In this document: piece after piece, positions 10,324 through 22,208 of the stretch
Position numbering within the stretch: the stretch's first letter is position 1
Layout of the letters: every line of letters begins with the position of its first letter
Source of the DNA: Hericium rajendrae
Taxonomy: Eukaryota; Basidiomycota; Agaricomycetes; Russulales; Hericiaceae
Assembly (NCBI GenBank): GCA_033439255.1
Contig: CM065889.1
Location: 248,001-312,000, forward strand
Direction: 5' to 3'
Length of the DNA: 64,000 nt
Notes under the pieces: model-generated
What the model was told of the DNA's origin: nothing
What the model saw: the letters and a program-made list of their open reading frames with translations, nothing else
Databases searched by the model: none
Made by a program: the position numbers and the translations under genes

Positions 10324-12849
10324 GTTGTGCTTTTAGGTTCTGATCCAAGTGTCGACTGCTGGGGTCGACGAGTTCTTGGAAAGGACGGGTGTGTTGTCTT
10401 GGATGTACCGATCGATTTGACGGTCGTGGGTTGAGACGTTGAGCTCAGTGATAACAATTTTTCAGCCTCCATCCTCTCGTGCCTTCGGCAGTCGCCGAAC
10501 GGATTTCAAACTCAGTGGGCATGCTCGTAAGCTTCCAAGTTCAACTGATTCAACATGTTCCGTCCGTCAGCAAGTTGAAGAGAAATTTCCTGCCTCAAAA
10601 ACTTGGAATCCTCGACAGAGTCATGACCGAGAAGGAGAGCCTTTTCGGAAAGACAATTGCGTGTTTGTAAGCATTTGTGCCGCTAATTGTTTGCAGTGAT
10701 ACGAGGACATGCATAGCCCGGCGCGCTGCATGGCGGCGAACCTCAATCGTGTTGTGCCTCGTTAGCGGTAGACATCTGTGCAGGCGCAGATTCATTTTGA
10801 TAGCCCGTACCGCCTCTGGAATAAATCAGAGGCGGCGAGCACTTTCGTCTTCGAACTACAGGTATGCCACATTGATGAATATCTGATAGTGGTCATCACA
10901 CTGAACCGGGATCGCAGCAATATAGCCCTGCTCCGAGATTGGGGCAGGATATGTTCATTGCTATCGATTCACATGAGGAGATCTGGATCACCATCTCTCT
11001 GGCATCTCACATGCGAGATAATCACAATTTTGATCCCGGTGCCGGAAATAGACAGAACACAATAAGGTGAAGCGATGTTTGACGAGAGGATACAATCGCG
11101 ATGTGGTTATTTCAGTCTCTATCATGTTGGAGCGTTGCGAGCACGATCATACAGCCGCCAGGACCGATCTTAGCCATCGGGACCGGTGCTATCAAACTTG
11201 AAACCGGCCTTTAAATTCCAGCATTCTGAGATGTGCAGTGGCGCGTCTTGTGTATTGACCATCGACAAATTGCGTTGCGTCGCTCGTTTTCATTCATACA
11301 CACGTGTCAATGATACTTGTAAAGCTGTAAGTTCTGCACTCGACATTATTCAGTCCGACGCTATCTGGATTTCTAATTTTGCAGTGCAATGGAGAAAATG
11401 CACTCAATGCGCGCCAATGACACCGGTATAACATCTCCATCTCTGTTCTGATCATATGTCTCCACAGCGTACAGAGGAACATCTTTGAAATGCAAACCCG
11501 CAAAGATTGGTATGCACTTGCCACTGATATTATAGACATAGCTTGCAGGTCAAATTCCCTGGAGACCGGTAGTATCATAGGCGGGGAACAGGTTCAGACA
11601 GATCTGGTCCTACAGGGTAGTAAGTTAGCTTGTAGTTTCAAAATTTTTACGATGTCAGCTCAGAGGTAAATCTCACAATCTCTGGCAGGCGATATGTCGA
11701 ATCGATAATGACTGCTGACGCCGTCAAGGCATCCTCCAGTCTTCATTCATCCGCCTCCAATCCGCTCGTTCAGCTTCTAGAGTTTCGGGGCCCCAGAGTG
11801 TCATCATTCTCCGCAAGGCTATTACGCCATCCTCGGTGTCACCCTCAGCGTATGCTCATCGTATATAGCAATTTCTTCTGGTAGCCTTTATCGATTGCTA
11901 ATCCATACAGCAGTTGAAGACGGTAGCCTGTCCGAGGTTGTGAACACATTTTCCCCCGATCTTTCCCCAATTATGCAGCTGTGGCCAGAGGTCAGCGCAG
12001 GTTGAGATCGATACGACCCGCATGGCATTCGTGTCTTAGATTCCCAACGTGCGGGAGAAGGCAACTGCAACTGCGCATGAATAGGATATCCTTGTCCTCG
12101 TCGTCACAACGTATGCCCCGATCCAATGGCGTTTGGAGTCATTATCGAGGACCCTGCTGTTGCCGTCCATGAGTGTTTTCCATCATCTATGTTCTGTTCA
12201 TCTTACTGAAGCTCGTAAGTCAAGCACTTTCTGTTTCACCGTTATTGCCCAAGCTGCAGCTCACAGGGCAGACATACAAGCACTATGTCGTGCTCGTGAC
12301 CGGGTCATGAGGAGTCAAGCTAGGCCCGAACGGAGTTGTGTTGAAGGTTCACCATCTGTTCCAGCGGCCTACAGGGAGGAGTTCCGGGACGAGTCTTGGC
12401 TGCTCTCCCTTTGCGATAGAGTTCTAAATTTCCTCAACTGGCCTTGATTTCGAAGCGGTTCCTAAAGCTCAGCCGACTTCTCAGATCTACATAAATTTCT
12501 GTCGTGGACGTTACGGCAAGTCATCTACTTACTTATACGCAGGGAACTGAGCCCTGTTTCTTGTCGACTTGTCGAAAGCATATCAGAACTACCGAGATGC
12601 CCCGAGGTGCATTGCCGCGCGTCAAGTATAGAGCGGATACGGGAAGGAGATCAACATATGGCTGGGTACCACCATCATCGACCAGTGTCCGTGCCTCACT
12701 CGCCCGACGTCCAGTCCATGTCTCGCCCTGTGAACACTTCTCTGCAGTGATTTTTACTCCCATTTTGCGGTTTGTATGACTTCTAGAGCAGTCGATCAAC
12801 ACTGACCAGCATTGACCAGCACTGCTTTACATTCGAAGGCACTTCCGCG
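10324..12849. other. Gene-poor 2.5-kb tract
   Basis: Begins with the eIF4A promoter. The rest is AT-richer than its surroundings, with many stops in all frames. A 63-codon frame at 10479-10670 (+) ending near KLGILDRVMTEKESLFGKT looks slightly protein-like but matches nothing I know. Short direct repeats of tgaccagca occur at about 12800-12825. It could be a decayed gene or transposon; nothing firmer can be said. Confidence 0.4.
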
Positions 12850-13309
12850 CGACTCAACAGGTCTCATTCGGCGGAAGTTGGGGGGCGCTTCACGGTGAGT
12901 GGTGTAACCCGAAGCCAGGTGCACAAGCGCATTACACTTACACTGCTATGGCTGACGCGGTATGTATGATCTCGCGCAGGGACACGTTTAACCCGCCCCA
13001 GGAAATCACGAATCTCACTGGTACAATCTCACTGGTTACGAACGGCATTATCACTGGCCGCGAGTATCATGATCACATTTGAGTGCAGAGCCCGTTCTCA
13101 TTGTCTGCACCGTTCAGCGACCTTAGCCTCGTGCTTCAACATTTTAAACGGCCGCGTCGTGGTGCAGGTTTCCGATGTGGCGCCTGGCGACTATCAGCTC
13201 GTTCGTGAGTTAGCTTCCTACCTTTCACAGTACTGGTATCGACTGATTCCGACCATCAGTGTTCGGTGACTCCGGAAACGACAGTCCTGTTTTCCAGATC
13301 ACCGATTGA
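12850..13309 (+). pseudogene. Kre9/Knh1-like secreted Ser/Thr-rich protein, degenerate or frameshifted
   Basis: Fragments of the Kre9/Knh1 N-terminal domain found in many basidiomycete secreted or GPI-anchored cell-wall proteins. Seen in order: DTFNPPQEITNLTGTISLV (exon 12980-13063), LASCFNILNGRVVVQVSDV then APGDYQLV (exon 13118-13204), and LFGDSGNDSPVFQITD with a TGA stop at 13307-13309 (exon 13260-13309). The last intron (13205-13259) has perfect GT..AG ends and phase. The junction 13063/13118 is out of phase by one base, and no convincing signal peptide was found upstream. The 5' end is therefore uncertain. It could be a real short gene with one sequencing indel, or a relic. Confidence 0.45.
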
Positions 13310-13845
13310 TCGCCCTTCTATCTGATCGCGTACGCTCGGACATCTATTCCATTGTGAGATTTGGTAATCCTGCGTTTCGTCTTTCACGGGCAGCTTCGAG
13401 GTCGTAGGAGGTGTTGTATAACTTGTCTCATATCATGTCGTCGCGTGGATTAAGAATCAATAGCACTTATTCGGATCGTAGTCCCCATGGAGCGTCTTGA
13501 CACTGCAGCAGGACCGAAACATGGTGTTCCCGAATTCTGCTCGAAACAAGGTCACCTATTTCATTTCAATAAAACGCGTACCAAGGCTGACGAGAGACGT
13601 AGTGGTGAATGTGTCCTACTCGAGCAGAGATGGAAAATAGCAACACCAGGTTGCGTAAGTGTAGTTAATGACAGCGTCGAGTACTCAACGCGAAGTTAAC
13701 GTTGACAGGAAGTTGAAGGATTGCCGCGCAGGCGGTGCGGCGGGCCGGGCTGTGCATGACCGAATATGAATACGACAGGCGCCCATGATATGTGGTCAGG
13801 GCCCAACGCCATCCACGTTCCGATCATCCTCTCCTCCTCCATCTC
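13310..13845. promoter_or_regulatory. Upstream region of the arrestin-like gene
   Basis: 535 bp ahead of the ATG at 13846. A 70-codon frame at 13487-13699 shows no recognisable features. No specific site is identified. Confidence 0.35.
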
Positions 13846-16800
13846 ATGGCTCAGGCCACGAAATTGTAACCTTTTGCTCTGGAGTTTCCATGTCCTATAC
13901 TGATCACTTTCTATAGGACCATCAGGCCGCCGCCCAACGTCGAGTTCGTGCAAGGTATGTTCGGCGCGTCACGAGTTTCCCTGTCTCAGCGCGCTCACTA
14001 TCTTCCAGGATATCCTGGAATCCCCCCAGGTGCGCCGGACAGGCCCCAGGCGGCCGTCAAGGGAGTGAGTATCGTTATCTGAGATCCTGAGGCTGAATGA
14101 TGTGACGTGCTGCTTGACAGGCTATCGAGGTGCGCATGGGACCGCAAGGCGTCAAGGCCAAGTACGTGCGCATCGAGCTCCGCAAGATCGAGACTCTGCC
14201 CGGAGGTGGGACGCAGAACGCTTTCTTCGATTATGTGGGACAGAGCCCCATCAACTTGTGGCAGTCGAGTGAGGAGTTTAGTATGTTGCAGATGGTGAGT
14301 GACTTGCTCATGGTAGACTCGGGCTCCTCAGCGCTGACCTGTCACACAGAAAGAGATCCCGTTCTACATTCGAATACCGGAATCAATTCCTCCAAGTCTG
14401 ACGCTCGAGAAAGGAGGTAAATAATCATGAATTTAGGGCACGGTCTCACAGCCTGATTCATTGTGTTTTGAAAGCTGGGGTGAAGTACGAATTAGTGGGG
14501 CAGATGTGCGTTCAGGGGAAGTCGTGCGTAACTTCCGTGCATCTTATTGTGGGACTTCCTACTGATTGCGCTGCAGAGGTTTCTTACGTAGAAACAAATC
14601 AATTATCCTAACATCCTCAACACCTATCATCATCGACAAGCACGAACTACACTCAACATGGCCAATCTATCAACAGCCCGAGTCACGCGATCTCATGCAA
14701 GACGCTGTGGTGCTAACGGTGGAGCGCACGCAGAACTGCTATGGGCCAGGCGACCGCGTCGCCGTGCACGCCATCGTGAAATCGGACAGCCTGCACACAG
14801 TCATTCTACGAGGCTTCGAGTTCACGCTTAAGGAGACGACAATTTTTCGCGCGGGCCCACATTCGACAGGGAAGAAAGCGGCGCCTCAAGTGAAGATCAA
14901 CATTATAGGCGACCAGAAGATGCCCGTGAACGCGACGCTATATGGCGGAACTAGTCACAAGGTGCAGTTGTCATGCATGATTCCCCAATCGCATACGACG
15001 GCAACCCTCACATCTGCGCGGCACATCGACATTAACTACGTCTGCATCGTGAAAGCGCTCATGGGCACGGGTAAACCGTTGATTACAGAGCTACCAGTGA
15101 TCGTATCGAATTGGCCGAGGTACGTGTCTCCTGTAAACCGATGCGAATACAAGCTGATATTTTACCAGATATGTCTCTACTGAAGCTATTCGGTGAGCTC
15201 AGCTTTCGGGAACTGATAGACGACACTAAATTAGCTTACAGACGCATAGGAAACGCGACCACGCTCACCCTTCAGCCTACGTCCTCGATGACCCTGACGC
15301 CGTCGGAAGGCCGCACGCAACCATCCCGTCCTTTCAGCGGGAACGCGCCCAGCATAATCCAAGTCCAATCAATGAACGAGCGCATGCGCTCAGAATCTGT
15401 CGATTTCGGCCATAATCCATCTGCGCAGACGATGCCGAACATGAACGGGCATGCGCCGCAATCGTCTCTGGGGCGACCAGACGAGTTCGGGCTGTTGCGT
15501 CCTGCGACGTCCGGGGCCGACTCACCGTCGCAGCGGCACACGACGAGCTTGCAGGCCCGGCCGCGTACCGCGGACGGCAATCCCTCCGAGGTCAGCGTGA
15601 ATGGTGTCGGAACTGGCCGGCGCCAGCGCGCGAGCACGCTCGGACAAATGAATAGATTCACCATTGTTAATGCGCTGGACGACGAGATTCCAGAAGAGGA
15701 CGATGCGCCTGGCTCGCCGGAGCATCCAGACTCGGCGCTCCCTGTGACGACGCCGTCGCCCAAGCAGCCCGCCGCTCGTTCGGCCTGGCTAACTGCAGAA
15801 GAGGAGAAAGCGAGACTGTATCAGCAGGCGAAAGCCGAGGTGGAGAGAACGCAGAACCGGATCGATCGGACTCCTAGCCCACAGGTAAATATTGACCCAA
15901 TTCCTGGAGTTCACAATTGCTCACTGACACTCGTGGCAGCGGACAGCTATGTCGCCCGTTGGTAGTCCGCCACCGTCATCACCTGGAAGCTGGCCAACCG
16001 CCGAGGAAGAGAAAGTTCGACTGTTCAACCAGGCGCAGAACAACGCACGTATTTTGCAGAGCTCTGTAACCCAGTATTCGATGTCGCCGCCTGCGAGCTC
16101 ACATACACGAGGGGACTCGCGAGAGTCGGCAAAGAACTTCCAGACGCCAGGCAAACCTGCGGTGTCCGCCGGCGCCGCGCTATACTCTGCTGCCATCTCT
16201 TCCATGGGCAAGCAGCCGGTGACACCTCCGAATGGATGGAACTCAAGGCAACCTGTTACGCCCCCTCATCAGACCTCTCGCTCCAATTCCGCAGGCCCTC
16301 TTCCATCCGCAGAAGAAGAAAAAGGAGATGCTCCGGCGCTATCAGTACGCGAAGCACGCTGTCTCCCGCCACCAAGAAGCCCATTTCGGACCCATGGACA
16401 GTGGCATGTCCTCGTTCCCGTCCGCAATGTATATACCCAATGGTGGCGACCCCTCGTATCAACCCCATCTCGGCCGCTCAGTCTCCGCCATCTCGCACAT
16501 GAGCAATGGCGAAGACCTCCCGCCCCCTTGGGTGCCGAGCAGCGAATACCCTCAGGGACAGCCACAGAATCAACCTATCCAGAGCCAGCTGTCTGAGAAG
16601 GAGAGGTACAGACAGGCATACGAGGCGCGAGACGCCATCGCGGCCGCCCAGGCAGCCGCACCACCACCGCCCGTGTCTCCTCCGAACCATCAGCCAATGT
16701 CTGCCGCCGAGGAGAAGGAGCTGCTGCGCAGGCAATACGCCGCACAGGAGACACCGGCGTCATCCCCCCGCCCGTATTCCAACCCGCACCGCCGTCCGGC

Positions 16801-17326
16801 GAGCTGCCCGCTCACATCCGCTCGCGAGCACCACCAGCACCGCCCGTGCCGTCCGGGAACAACAGACCCCTGACAGCGGCCGAGGAGAAGGCGATGCTGA
16901 GGGCGCGATACGAGGCTGAAGAACGCGGTGCCGGCCCTCCACCCACGGACCCTTCCCCCGCCTCCCCGCCTCCCTTCGACGCACCCACGAGCCCCGCGCC
17001 CGCCAGCTCCGCCGGCCCACCGAGCCTCAACGGCCCCACGACCCCGCGGACGCCGCCCCCACCCCCGCCGCTCATGCCCCGCCCGCCCGTGGACTACATC
17101 CGCGAGACGCAGGAGGAAGACGCGCGCTCGATCGCGCACGCGCACTCGCTCTCGAGCGTGCACGCGACGCTGCTGCAGTCCGACGCGGAGAACGACACGT
17201 TCGGCCTCAAGCTGCGCCCGCTCTCGCCGTTCACCGTCGGCGACATGATGCAGAGCATGGCGCGCCCACGGCATCGGCGTCGCGAGCCCGCCGCCGCGCC
17301 CGCCGAAGGTCCCGCTCGACAGCTGA
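13846..17326 (+). CDS. Arrestin-domain adaptor with repeated SAEEEK motifs, apparent frameshifts
   Basis: Alpha-arrestin-like protein; fungal relatives link cargo membrane proteins to ubiquitin ligases (family knowledge). Exons 13846-13865, 13917-13954, 14009-14064, 14121-14294, 14350-14416, 14475-14523, 14577-15119, 15169-15192, 15242-15884 and 15940 onward. The first half reads cleanly: MAQATKLTIRPPPNVEFVQG, YVRIELRKIETLPGG, IPFYIRIPESIPPSL, CYGPGDRVAVHAIVKSD and ITELPVIVSNWPRYVSTEAI. The second half is Pro/Ser-rich with about six copies of a [ST]A(E/A)EEKxxL..YxxA motif. Three frame jumps are needed: an extra A in a five-A run at 16319-16323, a lost C in the C run near 16760, and a lost GC pair (or one extra base) near 17258-17268. 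The last restores an SPPPRPPKVPLDS end with TGA at 17324-17326. Confidence 0.8.
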
Positions 17327-17947
17327 GCCCTGTGCTGTCAGTGTATATACCCGAATTCGTGACACCTGCCATTCGTTACCCGTTTACTGCGTTTCTTTCT
17401 CTCTCTATCTGACTGCGGATCCCTTTCGCCTGACGTTCATTTTTGTTTTTGTATGCTTTGCAATTGCTTGTTGTAGGTACTTCCTCCATATGGGGCACGC
17501 TTTATCTATTTCATTGCGCAGACGAGCTGCGTCTGTCCTATCTCTCAAACGCCCGCCGAAGGTGTCTCAAACCTCACGTTCCTTGTCGTTAGTTACTTCA
17601 TACATTATTGAATAATTTGTTCAGCCCATTGCTGCTATAACATTGTGATGGCTTCGCGTTCCAAGGACGAAAGACTCAAAAAAACCCGCGAATGAATTCT
17701 ACAGCTGCTCGCATTTACAATACTTTAGCTAGTGATTGGCTATAGCGCGTTGGTACAAAGCGGACTAGAACGAGAGACAACATGCAATCAAAAATACACG
17801 AACTAGACAGGACGTATGAGTATCTGGTCAAATACGAGAATCCCCTGAGTACCCAAAAGCACACGACAACAAAAATGGGGCGGAGAGAGTCAAACACGCA
17901 ACATCTTCGCCTCGTACACAGACCCTGCTGCACAAGGGAACGGCGCG
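17327..17947. other. Convergent intergenic gap, arrestin / HSF
   Basis: 620 bp between the 3' ends of two convergent genes. AT-rich, consistent with 3' UTRs. No gene recognised. Confidence 0.5.
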
Positions 17948-20051
17948 CTACTTCTTGTTGCGCTTCGCCCGCGGCGACGCGATCTGCCCCGTGCGCAGAG
18001 GCAGCTCCTGCGCCAGCTCCGCAACGTCCGACTTGCGCTTGTGGCCCGTCGCCGCGGCAGCGACCGCCTGCGCCTTCTGGCGCGTCGGGCTCGTCGGCCC
18101 GTCCGCCGCCTCGTCCAGGAACGTCTGCATCTGCGCGAGCGGCGACGCGTCCCGCGTATTGCTGCCCGTGATGTCGTTGACGTCGCCGTCGGGGATGCCC
18201 CCGCCCGCGGGCGCGCCGAACTGCGTGAGGAACGCGTCGAGGTCGAAGTCGTTGTTTTGCTGGTCCTCGTGCGCTAACGCGTCGTTAGCCGGGAGATCGC
18301 ACTGCGACGGCGGCTGCGGCTGCTGATAGAGCGTACCGGGATCTAGCCCCATATTCTCTATGAGCGTGTTGATGCTTGCTTGGAGCGCGTCGACGTCCGC
18401 GTCTATCTCTGCCGAGTCTTTGTACGACTTCTGCAGCTGCGCGTGGTCGTCTAGGAGGGGCTCTAGCGCGGGACCTTCGTCGGGTTTGGGAAGAAGTGCG
18501 CTGACGCTCGCAGCTGGTTCAGTCGGGAATGTCGCCTCGTACTCCACACGGGGATCATAAGGCGCGATCTGAGTCACGGCTTGCTGATTAGGTGGTGGAG
18601 GGGCATATTGGGGGGAAACGAGGGATTGGGAAGGGAATCCAGGAGAGTTTGACAGTGCTTGGATGAAACGCTGCATTTGTGAGGGCGAATGCATGAGTTG
18701 TTGGAAAGCGGCCTGAAGGACAGCGTCTTGTGACGATGGTGACGCTTGTAAGTTTGGCATGGAAGTAGTAGATTGGGTGGACTGTGAACGACGTAATCCC
18801 AACGCAGAATCATTAGAAGTACCAATGTTAGAAGACTGAGTCGAAGCGGCTGATGTCCATGGTTGCTGCGCTGAGACATGGGGAGGTTGTTCGGGGAGAA
18901 ATGGGGTAGGTGCGGTTGAGGACATAGTAGGAGAGAACGTATCGACTGACTGGACGGCGGGTGATACAACTGGAGGCGTGTCAATCGTATATGAACCTAC
19001 AGATCAAATGCGGTAAATAAATAATGCAGAATCCAGACGATTTACTCCCTTACTTGGAGATCTTGGGCTGAAGCGGACCGAGTCAGCAGGTATACTCTTG
19101 CCTCGCTCATTGTCCATGTCAACAACAACGGGCGCGGTCTGTTTGCGGTCTTTCCCATCATCAATCATGAGTCTTTGACGTTTCCTTGAGACCACTTGCT
19201 GAGGCGAAGCATGGCTATCGCTGTCCTTGTCGTCGTGAGTGTTTGCACGACCAAAGACACTCGCCAAGAACTTCAGAATGCGGTTGATAGTGTCTTGATG
19301 GCTCTTGTGCCGTTCGCGAGCAGTGATGGCCTCTTGCCACAACAGCTGGTTTGAGTTCTTGAGCTCATTGAGGTCTGCTGAGATGGTTTGCTGGTGTCGC
19401 TTGACAGCGGCGATGCCATTGATGATGGAATTGATATCGAGGACCTGAGCGTTGTCGGGATACCCTGCAGCATGAGCGGCATCCTTCTGCTCTGGAATAG
19501 CCTCATCTGCCGTAGTGCCCTGATTTGCCTGTTTCTTCCGCTGAATAAGGCAGAGCAAATCAGGTTGCCCACGATGAAAATGGGGGTGCTCAAAGTTCCA
19601 AAGCTCTGTGTCGGTGTCGCTCTTTAGGACCCCTTGTTGCAGATGTGGGATCTTGTGGAAGCCGTACATATTCAGCTGCCGGACGAAGGATGCGAAGTTC
19701 TGGTGTTTGAACCATCGCCCGAGTACTTCTCGCGCGAAACGCTCGTGGTCGAGCACTGTCGGAGAAGGGGGATGAGGAAGCCGATGGAAGGGACAAGAAA
19801 GAGAAGCACGAACCGAAAAATGAATCTCCGCTGTCTGCCCATCTGATCAGTTCGTTGTTGTTTGCGTCGTTGACCATCCTATAAGCATTTGTGATAAGAT
19901 ACATGGAGCACAAAGACAGATGGGTAAGGCGGAGCACATACTCGTAAAGTTTCTGCAGGAACTGGGGCACGACCTGCCTGGTCGTCCTGCTGAGATTCGT
20001 TGACCCCGCGCGATACGATCTCGACAATACCATTTGAGGATCTGCCGACAT
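17948..20051 (-). CDS. HSF1: Heat-shock transcription factor (HSF1 type)
   Basis: Trimeric activator that binds nGAAn arrays. Exons 20051-19942, 19878-19814, 19755-19054 and 18996-17948, all in phase, give 641 aa. The winged-helix DNA-binding domain lies at about residues 23-125: VPQFLQKLYEMVNDANN, LIRWADSGDSFFVLDHERFA, then FKHQNFASFVRQLNMYGFHK. A heptad-rich oligomerisation region follows (INGIAAVKRHQQTISADLNE, then LKNSNQLLWQEAITARERHK). A basic patch is SRKRQRLM. The C-terminal half is Ser/Pro/Gln-rich with acidic stretches, as expected for activation domains, and ends SPRAKRNKK, a likely nuclear localisation signal. A small Hsp20 gene with heat-shock-element-like sequence sits 1.6 kb upstream, beyond CAB5. 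Confidence 0.95.
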
Positions 20052-20275
20052 TGTGAGGAGATGGAAGGGGGGAGATGGAGCTTGAGTGCAATAGAGCACT
20101 GGAGTGGCCCGGGAAGGTAAATCGCGTTTGCCACACCGGCTGCCTCCGGCGCACGTGGCCCGGAGTCCGCCGCGGTCCCGTCGACGTCACCGACGACGTA
20201 CACAAGATATTGTTCTGCACACTGGCTACTCAACAACGTTACATTCTATCATACAGTACATGTCGAGAGCTACGA

Positions 20276-21103
20276 TCACGAACTGCGCCGTATGTTGCTC
20301 CGCGACCGACGGACCCGCCGCCATAGCAATGTCCACGCCGCAGACACCAACGCCCACGGTGGAAACAACCAACTTACGCGCCACGTCCATCCAGCATCCC
20401 GCTGCAGTCGCCGTGCAAACGACTGTATCTGCTCCTGGAGCTCCTGTGGTGCGCCAGAATTCTCGATCACATGATCTGCGTACTCGAGCTTGTCCGTGAT
20501 GGGCATTTGCGCCGTCAGCCGCGACATCGCTGCTTCCCGTGTAGAACTGTCGCGCTTCATGAGACGCTGCAGTTGCAACTCTGCTGAGCTATACCAAGAC
20601 GGTGACGGTGAGATGCCGGCGGTGCGTGCAGTAGAGGACGGGAAACGCACCAGTACACAACGACCACTTTGCCAACCCACTTGTGTATCCCGGCCTCGAT
20701 CAACAGCGGCACGTCCAGCACGCACACTCGTTCCCCATGCATCCAAAGTCTCAGCACATGTCGCGCCATAGCACGCCTGACAGCGGGATGTACAATGGCA
20801 TTCAGTTTCTTCCTCTTCGCCTCGTCGTTGAATACGATAGCACCCAGCTTTGGGCGGTCAATGTACCCATCCGCCTGGATAACTCTCCTCTCCAAACGTC
20901 TGGGCAATCCGTTTGTAGGCCCGTGTCCCAGGGAGGACAACCTCCCGTGCAAGGACGTCGGCGTCGATGACCGGGATATCTTGGGCCTTGAGCAGCGCAG
21001 AAACGGTAGATTTTCCAGTTGCGATGCCCCCCGTCAATCCGACGACTGCAACGCTGATTAGTTTATAGCTCAAGAGTCAGGTCAGAACGCACGTACCCAA
21101 CAT
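20276..21103 (-). CDS. CAB5: Dephospho-CoA kinase, one apparent 1-nt insertion
   Basis: Last step of coenzyme A synthesis: ATP-dependent phosphorylation of dephospho-CoA. Exons 21103-21097 (7 nt), 21045-20651 and 20588-20276. Start MLVVGLTGGIATGKSTVSAL carries the P-loop GGIATGKST; then IPVIDADVLAREVV (the DAD motif), IDRPKLGAIVFNDEAKRKKL, VLDVPLLIEAGIHKW, and the lid block LQLQRLMKRD. A hydrophobic C-terminal segment (SWLFPPWALVSAAWTLLWRR) probably anchors it to a membrane. The exons total 715 nt. Removing one base near 20881-20892, where FGEE runs into VIQADGYIDRPK in another frame, makes 714 nt and 237 aa, the family length. The insertion is therefore well supported and may be a sequencing error. 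Confidence 0.9.
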
Positions 21104-21604
21104 TCCGGTCTACGTCGCGTGTGTTGGGAGTCGGAGTCTTGGTGTCCAGCTCACCATGAACCGGCCCGACATGGCCGGTGAACGTGACTATGGTGGCTCG
21201 TCACCTGATGCCAAGCGCGTACGGCCCTATCCCGTGCCCGAATTCGATCTGCGATGCTCGTAGAGACCACTGGAAATCTCTTCGGAACACCACTATTCAA
21301 ATTCAGAAATTATGACGCTCAATGACCTCAACAATATGGCTCAGGAGAATTCTGCGGCCTGTTCGAGTCTCGTCGAGAGCACCGTCGCTTCCCTATTTGG
21401 CGACCCGCACAAGACGAATCCGGTACTGATGACGTCCACAAAGAATTTGTCGAGTCTAGAAAACTCTTCAACATACTCTGCTCAAGGGGTGGCCCCTGCG
21501 CAACAGGTTATTTAAACGGTGCGACCATCGAAAGGTCCTGCACTTCAACGACAAGCGAAGCACTCACATCGAATTCCTCTCCTAACTTCTTACCTGTAAT
21601 CAAC
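21104..21604 (+). promoter_or_regulatory. Hsp20 promoter with heat-shock-element-like and TATA-like sites
   Basis: The 500 bp shared upstream of CAB5 (-) and Hsp20 (+). GTCTAGAA at 21454-21461 differs by one base from the head-to-head heat-shock element TTCTAGAA. TTATTTAAA at 21508-21516 is TATA-like and lies about 90 bp before the Hsp20 ATG, leaving a typical leader. Further nGAAn-like units are scattered in 21260-21360. Control by HSF is inferred from sequence and from the product type. Confidence 0.55.
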
Positions 21605-22208
21605 ATGTCTATTTCTCGCTTCCTTTACGAGCCATACTACTCTGTTTCCGACTTCGACAGGCTCTTTGATGAAGCGTTCTCCACGCGGGGTGTTACCCCT
21701 AGCACCACGTCGCTCACCGCCCCGCTCACCCGCCGCAGCAGGAGCCTGATGGAGCCCGGCGCGGCAACCCTCACGAGGCCAAAGTATGTTCCCGCCTTTG
21801 ACACGCTCCAAAGCAGCGCTGACGTCGTCTCGATAGGATGGACATGTACGAGGACGCCAAGACGAACACCGTGACGGCGACCTTCGAGCTGCCGGGCCTC
21901 AAGAAGGAAGACGTCCAGATCGACGTGGCCAACAACCTGCTCACCGTCTCGGGAGAGACGAGCGCCGCCGAGGAGCGCGACGAGCCTGGCTGGACTGTGC
22001 GCGAGCGGCGCTACGGGAGGTTCTCTAGGACGATGCCGGTGCCCCAGGGCGTCAAGGTGAGTACTTTGAGTTGGCTTTGGAGCGTCGGGATGTTGACCAG
22101 GTCCTACAGCCCGAGGATATCAAGGCCTCCATGGAGAGTGGTGTCCTGACGGTCAACTACCCGAAGACATCGCCCGAGCAGGCGGCCAAGCGCATCACCA
22201 TCGCCTAA
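21605..22208 (+). CDS. Small heat-shock protein, Hsp20/alpha-crystallin
   Basis: ATP-independent chaperone that holds unfolding proteins. Exons 21605-21783, 21837-22056 and 22110-22208 give 165 aa in phase. The N-terminal arm reads MSISRFLYEPYYSVSDFDRL. The alpha-crystallin domain follows: ATFELPGLKKEDVQIDVANN, LLTVSGETSA, RERRYGRFSRTMPVP, then QGVKPEDIKASMESGVLTVN and YPK. The usual C-terminal IxI motif is present as ITIA (RITIA at the end). Heat-shock-element-like and TATA-like sequence lies just upstream. The third exon uses the acceptor at 22108-22109; the nearer AG at 22099-22100 would add three residues and is less conserved-looking. Confidence 0.94.

Noticed and set aside
16319-16323. 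Programmed ribosomal frameshift at the A5 run of the arrestin gene
   Set aside because: Similar jumps occur in at least ten unrelated genes in varied contexts, so sequence error is simpler.
20858-21073. Dephospho-CoA kinase starting at a TTG codon (21073)
   Set aside because: A 7-nt ATG exon (21103-21097) and a 51-nt intron give the conserved MLVVGLTGG start in phase.
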